A stretch of 62,824 nucleotides of DNA from an uncultured bacterium (GTDB taxonomy: Bacteria > Bacillota > Clostridia > Oscillospirales > Ruminococcaceae): assembly GCA_905214345.1 (NCBI GenBank), contig CAJMLV010000016.1:1-62824 (forward strand), given 5' to 3'. The first letter of the stretch is position 1. Each line of letters begins with the position of its first letter. The translations under genes were made by a program, and so were the position numbers. Shown here piece after piece: positions 43,451-52,239 of the stretch. The notes under the pieces are model-generated. The model searched no databases. It saw only the letters and a program-made list of their open reading frames with translations, and was not told the DNA's origin.

Positions 43451-44638
43451 ATGCAATATCGTAAAGACAAAACAGGTTTTCCCATCTCCCTTCTCGGGTA
43501 TGGATGTATGCGTTTTACCAAAAAGGGGACGGGCATCGACCTGGACAAGGCAGAGCGGGAGATACTGCATGCCATTGATAGAGGCGTGAACTACTTTGAC
43601 ACTGCCTATATCTATCCCGGCAGCGAAGCGGCGCTGGGCGAAATCCTCGCCCGCAACCAATGCCGGGACAAGGTGCGGATCGCCAGCAAACTGCCCCAGT
43701 ATCTGGTGCGCGGCAGCGCTGATTTGGAACGCTACTTTTCTGAGCAATTGCGCCGACTGAAAACCGATCACATCGACTATTACCTGATGCACATGCTCAC
43801 CGACGTGGAAAGCTGGCACAAGCTGGAAGCAGCCGGTGTGCGGGAATGGCTGGCGGAAAAACAGCGCCTGGGCCAGATCGGGCAGGTGGGATTTTCCTTT
43901 CACGGCAATACTGCCATGTTCCTGAAACTGCTGGACGTGTATGATTGGGATTTCTGCCAGATACAGTATAACTACCTGGACGAAAACAGCCAGGCTGGCC
44001 GGGCGGGTCTGCAGGCTGCGGCGGCCAAGGGGTTGCCCGTGATCATTATGGAACCCCTGCGCGGCGGCAAACTGGTCAACCTGCTGCCGGAACAGGCCCG
44101 GGAACGACTGGAACATGACCCCCACGGCTGGAGCGCCGCCGAATGGGCATTGCGCTGGTTGTGGGATCAGCCGGAAGTAACCTGTGTACTTTCCGGCATG
44201 AACAGCCTGGAAATGCTGGATGAAAACTGCCGCATTGCCTCTGCTGTACAGGCCGGTGCGTTCACGCAGCATGAATTTGATGTTCTGCAGGCCGTAAAAT
44301 CAGATATTGAAGAGAAGGTCAAGGCTCCCTGTACGGGATGCGGATACTGCATGCCCTGCCCCAAAGGTGTGGATATCCCGGGGGCCTTCCGTTGCTACAA
44401 TGCCATGTATATCGAAAACCGCTGGACCGGGCGCAGGGAATACTGGCAGACGGTATCTTTGCGCCGGGAACCGGCGTTTGCCAGCCAATGCGTAGAGTGC
44501 GGTCTTTGTGAACAGCATTGCCCCCAACATCTGCCCATTCGCTCACTGCTCAAACAGGCTGACAGGGAATTGCGCCCCTGGCCATACCGGGCAGCCTCCT
44601 GGGCGGCACGAAAGTACCTTTTCGGCAAGGCAAAATAG
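43451..44638 (+). CDS. aldo/keto reductase with C-terminal 4Fe-4S domain
   Basis: A 395-aa protein. The AKR barrel carries the catalytic tetrad D50, Y55, K80 and H114 (FDTAYIY, IASK, YLMHML). The C-terminal region (about 290-395) binds two iron-sulfur clusters: C294, C297, C300, C303 and C347, C350, C353, C357. Such proteins are predicted oxidoreductases in anaerobes; the substrate is unknown. It starts 22 nt after the histidine kinase, probably in the same transcript. Confidence 0.88.
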   Translation: MQYRKDKTGFPISLLGYGCMRFTKKGTGIDLDKAEREILHAIDRGVNYFDTAYIYPGSEAALGEILARNQCRDKVRIASKLPQYLVRGSADLERYFSEQLRRLKTDHIDYYLMHMLTDVESWHKLEAAGVREWLAEKQRLGQIGQVGFSFHGNTAMFLKLLDVYDWDFCQIQYNYLDENSQAGRAGLQAAAAKGLPVIIMEPLRGGKLVNLLPEQARERLEHDPHGWSAAEWALRWLWDQPEVTCVLSGMNSLEMLDENCRIASAVQAGAFTQHEFDVLQAVKSDIEEKVKAPCTGCGYCMPCPKGVDIPGAFRCYNAMYIENRWTGRREYWQTVSLRREPAFASQCVECGLCEQHCPQHLPIRSLLKQADRELRPWPYRAASWAARKYLFGKAK

Positions 44639-44649
44639 AAATGGATTGC

Positions 44650-44677
44650 TTGACAAGCAGGAATTTCGTGATAAAAT
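44650..44677 (+). promoter_or_regulatory. strong promoter of the leader RNA/polyamine operon
   Basis: TTGACA, 16 nt, TAAAAT. Predicted start near 44684. Confidence 0.75.
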
Positions 44678-44683
44678 AATGTC

Positions 44684-45040
44684 AGTGTGTGGGGAGCGTT
44701 GTCTCCACCACGCAAATAGATTTGGCCGGGCGCACACCATCGCGCCTAAAGCTCATCGGACAGGGCTGGCCGCTGCCGCGTGTGATGTAAAGGCATCACA
44801 ACATTATTGAACGGGCTGTTTGCCCGGAAATTTTATAAGTTGGTCACTTTGAATAACCCCGTGCGGATGCACACCACTTGTGAAACGTCAATAAGAGTAG
44901 CAGAGCAGCCAGACCTATTTGCTGGAAAACTCTAAGTACGGATCAGACGACATCCTCATGCCTGCTCCCGCGGTGCGGGGCAGTCATGATTTTGCGATGT
45001 GTTTCACAGGCAGTGTGCCCAGACGGCACACTGCCTTTTG
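44684..45040 (+). ncRNA. structured leader or small RNA upstream of speA, family not recognised
   Basis: About 357 nt without a credible gene, bounded by a strong promoter and a strong terminator. Eight local hairpins can be drawn: 44687-44713, 44729-44746, 44782-44799 (perfect GTGATG/CATCAC), 44812-44826 (CGGGC/GCCCG), 44861-44872, 44894-44933, 44962-44983 and the terminator at 45009-45035. CAGTGTG at the 5' end (44683-44689) can also pair with CACACTG in the terminator's 3' arm. I do not recognise T-box, lysine, SAM, TPP, FMN, cobalamin, 6S, tmRNA, SRP or RNase P motifs. It may be a polyamine- or arginine-sensing attenuator, or a stand-alone RNA. Confidence 0.6.
45009..45039 (+). terminator. 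strong Rho-independent terminator 37 nt before speA
   Basis: A perfect 11-bp stem GGCAGTGTGCC/GGCACACTGCC with the loop CAGAC and TTTTGCTTTT. Because it stands between the promoter and speA, it may attenuate the polyamine operon. Confidence 0.88.
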
Positions 45041-45076
45041 CTTTTGTGCCGCCGGGAAGTTTTACAGGAAAGAGGG

Positions 45077-46537
45077 ATGGTCTTGGACCGGGAACGTCAA
45101 AAGAAAGCGCCGATTTATGCGGCACTGGAAAAATTCCGCCGTCAGCGTGTGGTCCCCTTCGATGTGCCGGGGCACAAGCGCGGCCGGGGTAACCCGGAAC
45201 TGGTGGAGCTGCTGGGCGAGCGCTGTGTCGGCATTGATGTGAATTCCATGAAACCGCTGGATAATCTCTGCCATCCGGTTTCGGTCATCAAGGAGGCCGA
45301 GGAGCTGGCCGCTGATGCTTTTGGTGCGGCTCACGCCTTCCTGATGGTGGGCGGCACCACCAGCAGCGTGCAGAGCATGGTGCTCAGCGCCTGCAAACCG
45401 GGGGACAAGATCATTCTGCCCCGCAACGTGCACAAAAGTGCCATCAATGCGCTGGTGTTATGCGGCGCCGTGCCGGTGTATATCGACCCCAAGGTGGACA
45501 AGCAGCTGGGAATTCCCCTGGGCATGGAGGCAGCGGACGTTCGTGCCGCCATCGAAGCAAACCCGGATGCAAAAGCCATCTTCATCAACAACCCTACCTA
45601 TTACGGCATCTGCTCGGACCTGCGCACCCTGGTGAACCTGGCTCATGAGCACGGTATGCTGGCGCTGGTGGATGAAGCCCATGGCACGCACCTGTATTTC
45701 GGGGCAGCGCTGCCGTTGAATGGTATGGCCGCGGGGGCGGATATGGCCGCTGTGTCCATGCACAAGTCCGGCGGCAGCCTGACCCAGAGTTCCATCCTTC
45801 TGTGCGGCCCTGGTGTCAATGCCGGGTATGTGGGCAACATCATCAACCTGACCCAGACTACCAGTGCATCTTATCTGCTGATGTCCAGTCTGGACATCAG
45901 CCGCCGGAACCTGGCCATGCGCGGGGAGGAGAGCTTTGCCAAGGTGGTGAACATGGCGGAGTATGCCCGCCGGGAGATCAACCAGATCGGCGGTTACTAC
46001 GCTTACGGCTCCGAACTCATCAACGGCGGCAGCATCTTCGATTTTGACGTTACCAAACTGGCGGTGAACACCCGCGGCATCGGCTTGACCGGCATCGAAG
46101 TGTATGACCTGCTGCGAGACGAATACGACATCCAGGTGGAGTTCGGCGATCTTTCCAATATGCTGGCTTACATCTCCATTGGTGACCGTATCCAGGATAT
46201 TGAACGTCTGGTGGGCGCACTGGCGGACATCCGCCGCCTGTATGCCAAGCCCAAGAGCGATCTGTTCACGGCGGAATACATCACCCCCAACGTGGCCGCC
46301 ACGCCCCAGCAGGCTTTCTATTCCGACAAAGAAAGCCTGCCCTTGCGTCAGACGGCCGGGCGCATCTGCAGTGAGTTCGTCATGTGCTATCCGCCGGGAA
46401 TCCCCATTCTGGCCCCCGGCGAGGTCATCACCCAGGAAATCATTGATTACATCGAATTTGCCAAAGCCAAGGGCTGCTCCATGCAGGGGCCCCAGAGCGA
46501 GGATATTTCCGAACTGAATGTGTTGAAGGAGGGATAA
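45077..46537 (+). CDS. speA: arginine decarboxylase (Orn/Lys/Arg decarboxylase class I fold)
   Basis: A PLP enzyme of 486 aa. FDVPGHKRGRG (28-38) is the family hallmark, DEAH is at 199-202, and the PLP lysine is K230 in SMHKSGGSLTQSS. The short form without an N-terminal wing domain is like B. subtilis SpeA. The downstream agmatine deiminase and carbamoylputrescine amidase make arginine the likely substrate, rather than lysine or ornithine. ATG at 45077 with AGGAAAG upstream; a TTG at 45083 is an alternative. Confidence 0.88.
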   Translation: MVLDRERQKKAPIYAALEKFRRQRVVPFDVPGHKRGRGNPELVELLGERCVGIDVNSMKPLDNLCHPVSVIKEAEELAADAFGAAHAFLMVGGTTSSVQSMVLSACKPGDKIILPRNVHKSAINALVLCGAVPVYIDPKVDKQLGIPLGMEAADVRAAIEANPDAKAIFINNPTYYGICSDLRTLVNLAHEHGMLALVDEAHGTHLYFGAALPLNGMAAGADMAAVSMHKSGGSLTQSSILLCGPGVNAGYVGNIINLTQTTSASYLLMSSLDISRRNLAMRGEESFAKVVNMAEYARREINQIGGYYAYGSELINGGSIFDFDVTKLAVNTRGIGLTGIEVYDLLRDEYDIQVEFGDLSNMLAYISIGDRIQDIERLVGALADIRRLYAKPKSDLFTAEYITPNVAATPQQAFYSDKESLPLRQTAGRICSEFVMCYPPGIPILAPGEVITQEIIDYIEFAKAKGCSMQGPQSEDISELNVLKEG

Positions 46538-46539
46538 CA

Positions 46540-47403
46540 ATGCAGGAAATGGATTACTGGTTCGGTGAACTGCATACCGCCAACGTGAAGACCTGCATCC
46601 GTGTGGAGCAGCAGCTGTACAGCGGTACCAGTGACTTTCAGCGTATCGACGTATTCGACTCGCCGGAATTCGGACGCTTCCTCACCTCCAACGGCAGCGT
46701 CATCTTCTCGGAAAAGGACGAATTCACCTACGACGAAATGATCGTCCATGTGCCCATGGCCGTCCACCCGGACGTGAAGCGGGTTCTGGTCATCGGCGGC
46801 GGTGACGGCGGCGTGGCCCGTGAACTGTCCCATTACCAGGAAATTGAGGTCATCGACGTAGTGGAACCGGACAAGATGTTTGTGGATGTCTGCCGCAAAT
46901 TCTTCCCGGATAACTCCTGCGGTCTGGATGACATCCGGGTGCGGGTCTACTACGAAGATGGTTTGCGTTTTCTGCGCGGCCGGGAAGATGATTACGACCT
47001 GATCATCAACGATTGCACCGACCCTCTGGGCCACGCAGCGGGGCTTTTCACCAAGGAATTCTACGGCAGCTGCTACAAGGCTCTGCACGAGGACGGCATC
47101 ATGGTGTACCAGCACGGCAGCCCATTCTTTGACGAGGACGAGGAGACCTGCCGTGCCATGCACAAGCGGGCTTACCGCTCGTTCCCCATCAGCCGGGTCT
47201 ATCAGGCACACATTCCCACCTGCCCGGCCGGGTATTGGCTGTTCGGCTTCGCCAGCAAGAAGTATCACCCCCTCAAGGACTTTGACCCCAAGCGCTGGAA
47301 CAAGCGGGGGATCAAGACTTGGTACTATACCACCCATCTGCATCGCGGCGCTTTTATGCTGCCCCGCTATGTGGAGGAACTGCTGCAGGAAGAAGAAGAC
47401 TGA
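46540..47403 (+). CDS. speE: spermidine synthase-family aminopropyltransferase
   Basis: A 287-aa protein. N-terminal beta-sheet domain, then a Rossmann methyltransferase-like core with GGGDGG (86-91) for decarboxylated SAM and the catalytic DCTDP (158-162). It normally transfers an aminopropyl group to putrescine. It starts 2 nt after speA. No SAM decarboxylase gene is seen in this cluster, so the donor must come from elsewhere or the acceptor/donor may differ. Confidence 0.9.
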   Translation: MQEMDYWFGELHTANVKTCIRVEQQLYSGTSDFQRIDVFDSPEFGRFLTSNGSVIFSEKDEFTYDEMIVHVPMAVHPDVKRVLVIGGGDGGVARELSHYQEIEVIDVVEPDKMFVDVCRKFFPDNSCGLDDIRVRVYYEDGLRFLRGREDDYDLIINDCTDPLGHAAGLFTKEFYGSCYKALHEDGIMVYQHGSPFFDEDEETCRAMHKRAYRSFPISRVYQAHIPTCPAGYWLFGFASKKYHPLKDFDPKRWNKRGIKTWYYTTHLHRGAFMLPRYVEELLQEEED

Positions 47404-47448
47404 TTCTTTATCAAATACACGCCTGAAACAGGAAAGGAGAAAATTCCC

Positions 47449-48711
47449 ATGAGCAAACTGCTTGTTATCGGCTGCGGCGGCGTCGCCAGCGTAGCCATCC
47501 AGAAATGCTGCCAGAATCACGAGACCTTCGGCGAACTGTGCATTGCCAGCCGCACCGTTTCTAAGTGCGATGCCCTGAAAGCCAAGCTGGAAGCTGCCGG
47601 TACCCCGGTGAAGATCACCACCGCCACCGTCAATGCCGACGATGTGGAGGATGTGAAGCGGGTCATCAAGGAATACGGCCCCGATCTGGTGCTGAACGTG
47701 GCTCTGCCGTATCAGGATCTGACCATCATGGATGCCTGCCTGGCCTGCGGCGTACACTATGTGGACACCGCCAACTACGAGCCGGAGAACACCGACGACC
47801 CCGAATGGCGCGCCATCTATGAAAAGCGCTGCAAGGAAGAGGGCTTTACCGCCTACTTTGATTACAGCTGGCAGTGGGCTTACGCCAAGAAGTTCGAGGA
47901 TGCCGGTCTGACCGCCATCCTGGGCTCCGGCTTCGACCCGGGCGTGACCAGCGTCTTCACCGCCTATGCCCTCAAGCATTACTTTGACGAGATCCATACC
48001 ATCGACATCCTGGACTGCAACGGCGGCGACCACGGTTATCCCTTCGCCACCAACTTCAACCCCGAGATCAACCTGCGGGAAGTTTCCGCCAATGGCAGCT
48101 ACTGGGAGAACGGCCACTGGGTGGAGACCAAGCCCATGGAGATCAAGCGGGAATATGATTTCCCCCAGGTGGGCATGAAGGATATGTACCTGCTTCACCA
48201 TGAGGAGATCGAGAGCCTGGCCAAGAATGTGCCCGGTGTCAAGCGCATCCGCTTCTTCATGACCTTTGGGCAGAGCTACCTGACCCATATGAAGTGTCTG
48301 GAAAACGTGGGTATGCTCTCCACCAGCCCCATCAACTTTGAGGGCCATGAGATCGTGCCCATCCAGTTCCTGAAAGCCCTGCTGCCCGACCCGGCTTCCC
48401 TGGGTCCCCGTACCGTGGGCAAGACCAACATCGGCTGCATCTTCACCGGCGTGAAGGACGGCAAGGAACGCACCATCTACATCTACAACGTCTGCGATCA
48501 CCAGGAATGCTACAAGGAACTGGGCAGCCAGGCCATCAGCTACACCACCGGTGTCCCCGCCATGATCGGCACCGCCCTGGTTGCCAACGGTCAGTGGCGC
48601 AAGGCCGGCGTACACAACCTGGAAGAGATGGACCCCGATCCGTTCATGGAGATGCTCAACCAGTACGGCCTGCCCTGGGTGGTTGACGAAGCGCCTGCCA
48701 CGGTGGAATGA
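47449..48711 (+). CDS. carboxynorspermidine/carboxyspermidine dehydrogenase (saccharopine dehydrogenase family)
   Basis: A 420-aa protein. The N-terminal Rossmann motif is VIGCGGVASVAIQ (6-18). The sequence continues with the family's VNVALPYQDLTIMDACLACGVHYVDTANYEP-type region and GSGFDPGVTSVF. In the known pathway it condenses putrescine with aspartate semialdehyde and reduces the imine with NADPH to carboxyspermidine. Together with the adjoining nspC this gives spermidine without SAM. Often annotated lys1-like. It overlaps nspC by 4 nt. Confidence 0.9.
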   Translation: MSKLLVIGCGGVASVAIQKCCQNHETFGELCIASRTVSKCDALKAKLEAAGTPVKITTATVNADDVEDVKRVIKEYGPDLVLNVALPYQDLTIMDACLACGVHYVDTANYEPENTDDPEWRAIYEKRCKEEGFTAYFDYSWQWAYAKKFEDAGLTAILGSGFDPGVTSVFTAYALKHYFDEIHTIDILDCNGGDHGYPFATNFNPEINLREVSANGSYWENGHWVETKPMEIKREYDFPQVGMKDMYLLHHEEIESLAKNVPGVKRIRFFMTFGQSYLTHMKCLENVGMLSTSPINFEGHEIVPIQFLKALLPDPASLGPRTVGKTNIGCIFTGVKDGKERTIYIYNVCDHQECYKELGSQAISYTTGVPAMIGTALVANGQWRKAGVHNLEEMDPDPFMEMLNQYGLPWVVDEAPATVE

Positions 48712-49859
48712 TGGAGCATATTGCAAACAAGGAACCGGGGCTGCGTACCCCGGTGTATGTGGTGGACGAGGCCGCACTGGTGCATAACCTGACGATTCTG
48801 CAGGGGGTGCAGCAGCGCACCGGCTGCCATATCCTGCTGGCCCAGAAGGCCTTTTCCATGTTCCGGGTGTATCCTCTCATCGGCCAGTATCTGGCCGGTG
48901 CCACCGCCAGCGGCCTGTATGAGGCCCGTCTGGCCCATGAGGAGATGCCCGGCCGGGAAAACCATGTGTTCTGCCCGGCCTATACGACGGAAGAGATGGA
49001 GCAGCTGGTCGAAATCTGCGATCATATCAGCTTCAATTCGCTGGCTCAGCTGGAAGCTCATCGCCCTGTCTGGCAAGGAAGCCATGCCAGCGTGGGGCTG
49101 CGGGTCAACCCGGAACACTCCACCCAGGAAGGCCATGCCATTTATGACCCCTGCGCCCCGGGCAGCCGTCTGGGCATCCGCCTTTGCGATTTGCCGGAGA
49201 CCTTGCCCGAAGGCGTGGAAGGTCTGCATTTCCACACCCTGTGTGAGCAGGATTCCGCCCCGCTGGTGGAGACCTTCGCCGTCTTTGAAGAAAAGTTCGG
49301 CCGGTATCTGCCCGGGCTGAAATGGCTCAATCTGGGCGGTGGACATCATATCACCCGCCTGGGGTACGACCTGAAAGCACTGGAAGAACTGGTTCTTCGC
49401 ATTCGTGAAAAATACGGGGTGGAGGTTTACCTGGAACCAGGCGAAGCCATCGCCCTCAACGCCGGGAGCCTGATCACCACCGTTCTGGATGTGGTACAGG
49501 CCACCGATATGCCGGTGCTCATCCTGGATGCCTCGGCGGCCTGCCACATGCCGGATGTGCTGGAAATGCCCTACCGTCCGCCGCTGTTCGGCGCAGGCGA
49601 AGCAGGGGAAAAGCCCTGCACCTGCCGTCTGGCGGCCCGCACCTGCCTGGCGGGGGATGTGATCGGCGAATACAGCTTTGATTCGCAGCCGCAGATTTGG
49701 GACCGTCTGGTGTTCGGAGATATGGCCATCTATTCCATGGTCAAGAACAACACCTTCAACGGTATGCCTCTGCCGGACATTGCCCTGCGTCACACGGATG
49801 GCAGCTGTGAAGTGGTACGCCGCTTCGGCTACGAAGATTTCAAAACACGTCTGTCCTGA
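48708..49859 (+). CDS. nspC: carboxynorspermidine decarboxylase
   Basis: A fold-III PLP decarboxylase of 383 aa. The PLP lysine is K47 in LLAQKAFS. HFHTLCEQ and LNLGGGHH are typical of NspC rather than LysA. Decarboxylates carboxyspermidine (or carboxynorspermidine) to spermidine. The start overlaps the dehydrogenase stop (ATGATG at 48708), a coupled pair. Confidence 0.92.
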   Translation: MMEHIANKEPGLRTPVYVVDEAALVHNLTILQGVQQRTGCHILLAQKAFSMFRVYPLIGQYLAGATASGLYEARLAHEEMPGRENHVFCPAYTTEEMEQLVEICDHISFNSLAQLEAHRPVWQGSHASVGLRVNPEHSTQEGHAIYDPCAPGSRLGIRLCDLPETLPEGVEGLHFHTLCEQDSAPLVETFAVFEEKFGRYLPGLKWLNLGGGHHITRLGYDLKALEELVLRIREKYGVEVYLEPGEAIALNAGSLITTVLDVVQATDMPVLILDASAACHMPDVLEMPYRPPLFGAGEAGEKPCTCRLAARTCLAGDVIGEYSFDSQPQIWDRLVFGDMAIYSMVKNNTFNGMPLPDIALRHTDGSCEVVRRFGYEDFKTRLS

Positions 49860-49888
49860 AACCGGGACGGCGGAAATGAGGTTTGTTC

Positions 49889-50971
49889 ATGTCAGAATAC
49901 CGCATGCCGGCGGAGTATGTCCCTCACCGCGGCACCCTGATGATCTGGCCGGTCCGCCCCGGCAGCTGGGGCAAGGACCCCTCCGCCGCCCAGGCGGCTT
50001 TTGTCCGGGTGTTTGAGGCCATTGCTGAGAGTGAGGACCTGTATCTGCTGGCAGGACCGGAGCATCTGGAAGCGGCCCGTCAGGCTGTGGCACATATTCC
50101 CCGCGCCAGGGTGCTCTGCATCGACAGCGACGATGCCTGGGCCCGGGATGTGGGCCCCACCTTTGTGAAAAACGAGGCTGGGAAGCTCAAAGGCATCAGC
50201 TGGAGCTTCAATGCCTGGGGCGGCACGGTGGATGGTCTGTATGCAGACTGGCGCAAGGACGATGCTGTGGCTTCGGCTTTCTGCGAAGCGATGCACCTGC
50301 CCTGCGACGATGCCTCTCCCTTTGTTCTGGAAGGCGGCAGCGTCCACACCGATGGGGAAGGCACCGCGCTGGTAACCGAAAGCTGCCTGCTTTCTGCCGG
50401 GCGCAACCCGGATATGAGCCGGGAAGAGATCGAAGCCGAACTCTGCCGCCGTCTGGGTGTCGAGAAGGTCTTGTGGCTGCCCAGAGGCATCTACAACGAT
50501 GAGACCAATGAGCATGTAGACAATGTCTGTGCCTTTGTGGCACTCGGGCATGTGGTCCTTGCCTGGACGGACAATCAGGCGGACCCACAGTATGCGTTGT
50601 CTGCGGCGGACCTGGCATACCTGGAAAGCGTTACCGACGCCAAAGGCCGTTCCATCACCGTTCACAAGCTGCCCATTCCGGACCATCCCATCCTGTGCAG
50701 CGAGGATGACTGTGCCTCCTACGAATTTGCTCCCGGAGAGGATGTCCGCACCCCCGGTGAGCGTCTGGCGGCCAGTTATGTGAACTTCTATTTTACCAAC
50801 AACGCAGTGCTGGTGCCCCAGTTTGGCGGCGACAATGCAGAAAGTGATGCCCGTGCGGTGCGCATTTTGCAGGAACTGTGCCCGGATCGCAAGGTCATCG
50901 GCCTGCCCGCCCGGGAAATTCTGCAGGGAGGCGGCAATATCCACTGCATTACCCAGCAGATCCCGCTGTAA
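49889..50971 (+). CDS. aguA: agmatine deiminase
   Basis: Hydrolyses agmatine to N-carbamoylputrescine and ammonia. A 360-aa guanidine-modifying enzyme. MPAEYVPHRGTLMIWP at the start, DDAWARDVGPTF in the middle, and the catalytic cysteine C353 in GGGNIHCITQQ. The start at 49889 follows GAGG by 7 nt; a TTG at 49883 in frame is less likely. It belongs to the operon between nspC and aguB. Confidence 0.93.
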   Translation: MSEYRMPAEYVPHRGTLMIWPVRPGSWGKDPSAAQAAFVRVFEAIAESEDLYLLAGPEHLEAARQAVAHIPRARVLCIDSDDAWARDVGPTFVKNEAGKLKGISWSFNAWGGTVDGLYADWRKDDAVASAFCEAMHLPCDDASPFVLEGGSVHTDGEGTALVTESCLLSAGRNPDMSREEIEAELCRRLGVEKVLWLPRGIYNDETNEHVDNVCAFVALGHVVLAWTDNQADPQYALSAADLAYLESVTDAKGRSITVHKLPIPDHPILCSEDDCASYEFAPGEDVRTPGERLAASYVNFYFTNNAVLVPQFGGDNAESDARAVRILQELCPDRKVIGLPAREILQGGGNIHCITQQIPL

Positions 50972-50994
50972 ATTCCAAAGGAGGAAATGCCTGT

Positions 50995-51876
50995 ATGCCT
51001 CAGACCATGGTAGCTGCTGTGCAGATGTCCTGCACGGCAGACCCGGCTGAAAATATTGCCCATGCCGAAGAACTGGTACGGCAGGCAGCTGCACAGGGCG
51101 CGCAGATTGTTCTTTTGCCGGAACTGTTCGAGCGGCCCTACTTCTGCCAGGAACGCCGGTATGAATATTACGCTTATGCCACGCCTGTGAACGAAAACCC
51201 GGCCGTGCAGCGTTTTCGTGAAGTCTGCCGTGAACTGGAAATTGTCATGCCCATCAGTTTTTACGAGGCGGACGGCACCCGCCTGTTCAACAGTGTGGCC
51301 ATGATCGATGCCGACGGCAGCGTGATGGGCGTTTACCGCAAAACGCACATTCCTGATGACCACTACTATCAGGAAAAGTTCTACTTCACCCCTGGAAACA
51401 CCGGTTTCCGGGTATTTGAGACCCGGTACGGCAAGGTTGGAGTGGGCATCTGCTGGGATCAGTGGTTCCCGGAAACCGCCCGCTGCCTGGCGCTGGCCGG
51501 AGCGGACGTGATTTTGTACCCCACGGCCATCGGCAGTGAACCCATCCTGGATGTGGACAGCGCCGGACACTGGCAGCGTACCATGCAGGGCCATTCTGCG
51601 GCCAATGTGGTGCCGGTGGCGGCGGCCAACCGTTATGGCGTGGAGGTCGTCACTCCCTGTGCCGAAAACGGCAATCAGCAGAGCGCTCTGCGTTTCTACG
51701 GCACCAGTTTTCTTACTGACGAGACCGGTGCCGTTCTGGCTCAGGCCGGGCGGGACGGAGATGCTGTACTGACGGCGTCCTATGACTTTGCGGCCAATCG
51801 TCAGGCCCGGCTGGAATGGGGACTGTTCCGGGACCGCCGTCCCGGCTGCTACGGCGCCATCTGTGATTTGACCTGA
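50995..51876 (+). CDS. aguB: N-carbamoylputrescine amidase
   Basis: A nitrilase-superfamily enzyme of 293 aa with the triad E43 (LPELFERPYF), K116 (YRKTHIPDD) and C153 (GICWDQWFPE). The motif CWDQWFPE is characteristic of AguB. It releases putrescine, CO2 and ammonia. The ATG at 50995 stands 10 nt after AAAGGAGG. Last gene of the polyamine operon, followed by the terminator at 51885-51928. Confidence 0.94.
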   Translation: MPQTMVAAVQMSCTADPAENIAHAEELVRQAAAQGAQIVLLPELFERPYFCQERRYEYYAYATPVNENPAVQRFREVCRELEIVMPISFYEADGTRLFNSVAMIDADGSVMGVYRKTHIPDDHYYQEKFYFTPGNTGFRVFETRYGKVGVGICWDQWFPETARCLALAGADVILYPTAIGSEPILDVDSAGHWQRTMQGHSAANVVPVAAANRYGVEVVTPCAENGNQQSALRFYGTSFLTDETGAVLAQAGRDGDAVLTASYDFAANRQARLEWGLFRDRRPGCYGAICDLT

Positions 51877-51884
51877 ATATTGTG

Positions 51885-51928
51885 AAAATCCCCCGTGTGC
51901 GGACAGTATCCGTATACGGGGGATTTTT
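51885..51928 (+). terminator. bidirectional terminator after the polyamine operon
   Basis: A 12-bp stem AAAATCCCCCGT/ACGGGGGATTTT with an inner GGA/TCC pairing. Also serves the convergent DUF1540 gene. Confidence 0.88.
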
Positions 51929-51942
51929 CTGTATGCGGAAAG

Positions 51943-52239
51943 TCAGCGGTCGGCGCGGGTAGCGCACTGGGGACCGCAGCTGCATTCCTTGATGGTGATG
52001 TGCATGGCCGAACAACGGCTGTGATCATTGTAGCGGCAGCCAGCGTCATCGCATCGGATGGCGGTTTCGGCACTGGGAGGAACATTGTCGGTACACACGT
52101 TGCCGTAAGCTTCATTGTTGCGATAGCTGCTGCAAACCGAGTCGGAGGAGCCGGTATGGTGAACGCTCACGCCGTCAAGGCAGCATCCGCCGCCCTTGTT
52201 ATGGCAGCAGTTGGACTGGGAACAATCGAGATAACACAT
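51943..52239 (-). CDS. Cys-rich DUF1540-type protein
   Basis: A 98-aa protein with 14 cysteines in two similar halves. The second (CDDAGCRYNDHSRCSAMHITI, with CSCGPQC after it) is a clear DUF1540 unit, and the first (CSQSNCCHNKGGGCCLDGVSV) is a diverged copy. Probably metal-binding; no function is known. GGAGGTGA lies 7 nt before the ATG. No good sigma-A promoter is seen upstream on the minus strand, so it may depend on another sigma factor. Confidence 0.82.
   Translation of the reverse strand: MCYLDCSQSNCCHNKGGGCCLDGVSVHHTGSSDSVCSSYRNNEAYGNVCTDNVPPSAETAIRCDDAGCRYNDHSRCSAMHITIKECSCGPQCATRADR

Noticed and set aside
44679..44810. Leader peptide starting at 44679 in the speA leader
   Set aside because: The ATG lies between the -10 box and the likely start of transcription, has no ribosome site, and the peptide is not rich in Arg or Lys.
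44684..45040. T-box, lysine, SAM, cobalamin, TPP or FMN riboswitch, 6S, tmRNA, SRP or RNase P RNA
   Set aside because: None of their signature sequences could be found by eye. The CCCGCGGTGCGGGG stretch only superficially recalls a T-box.
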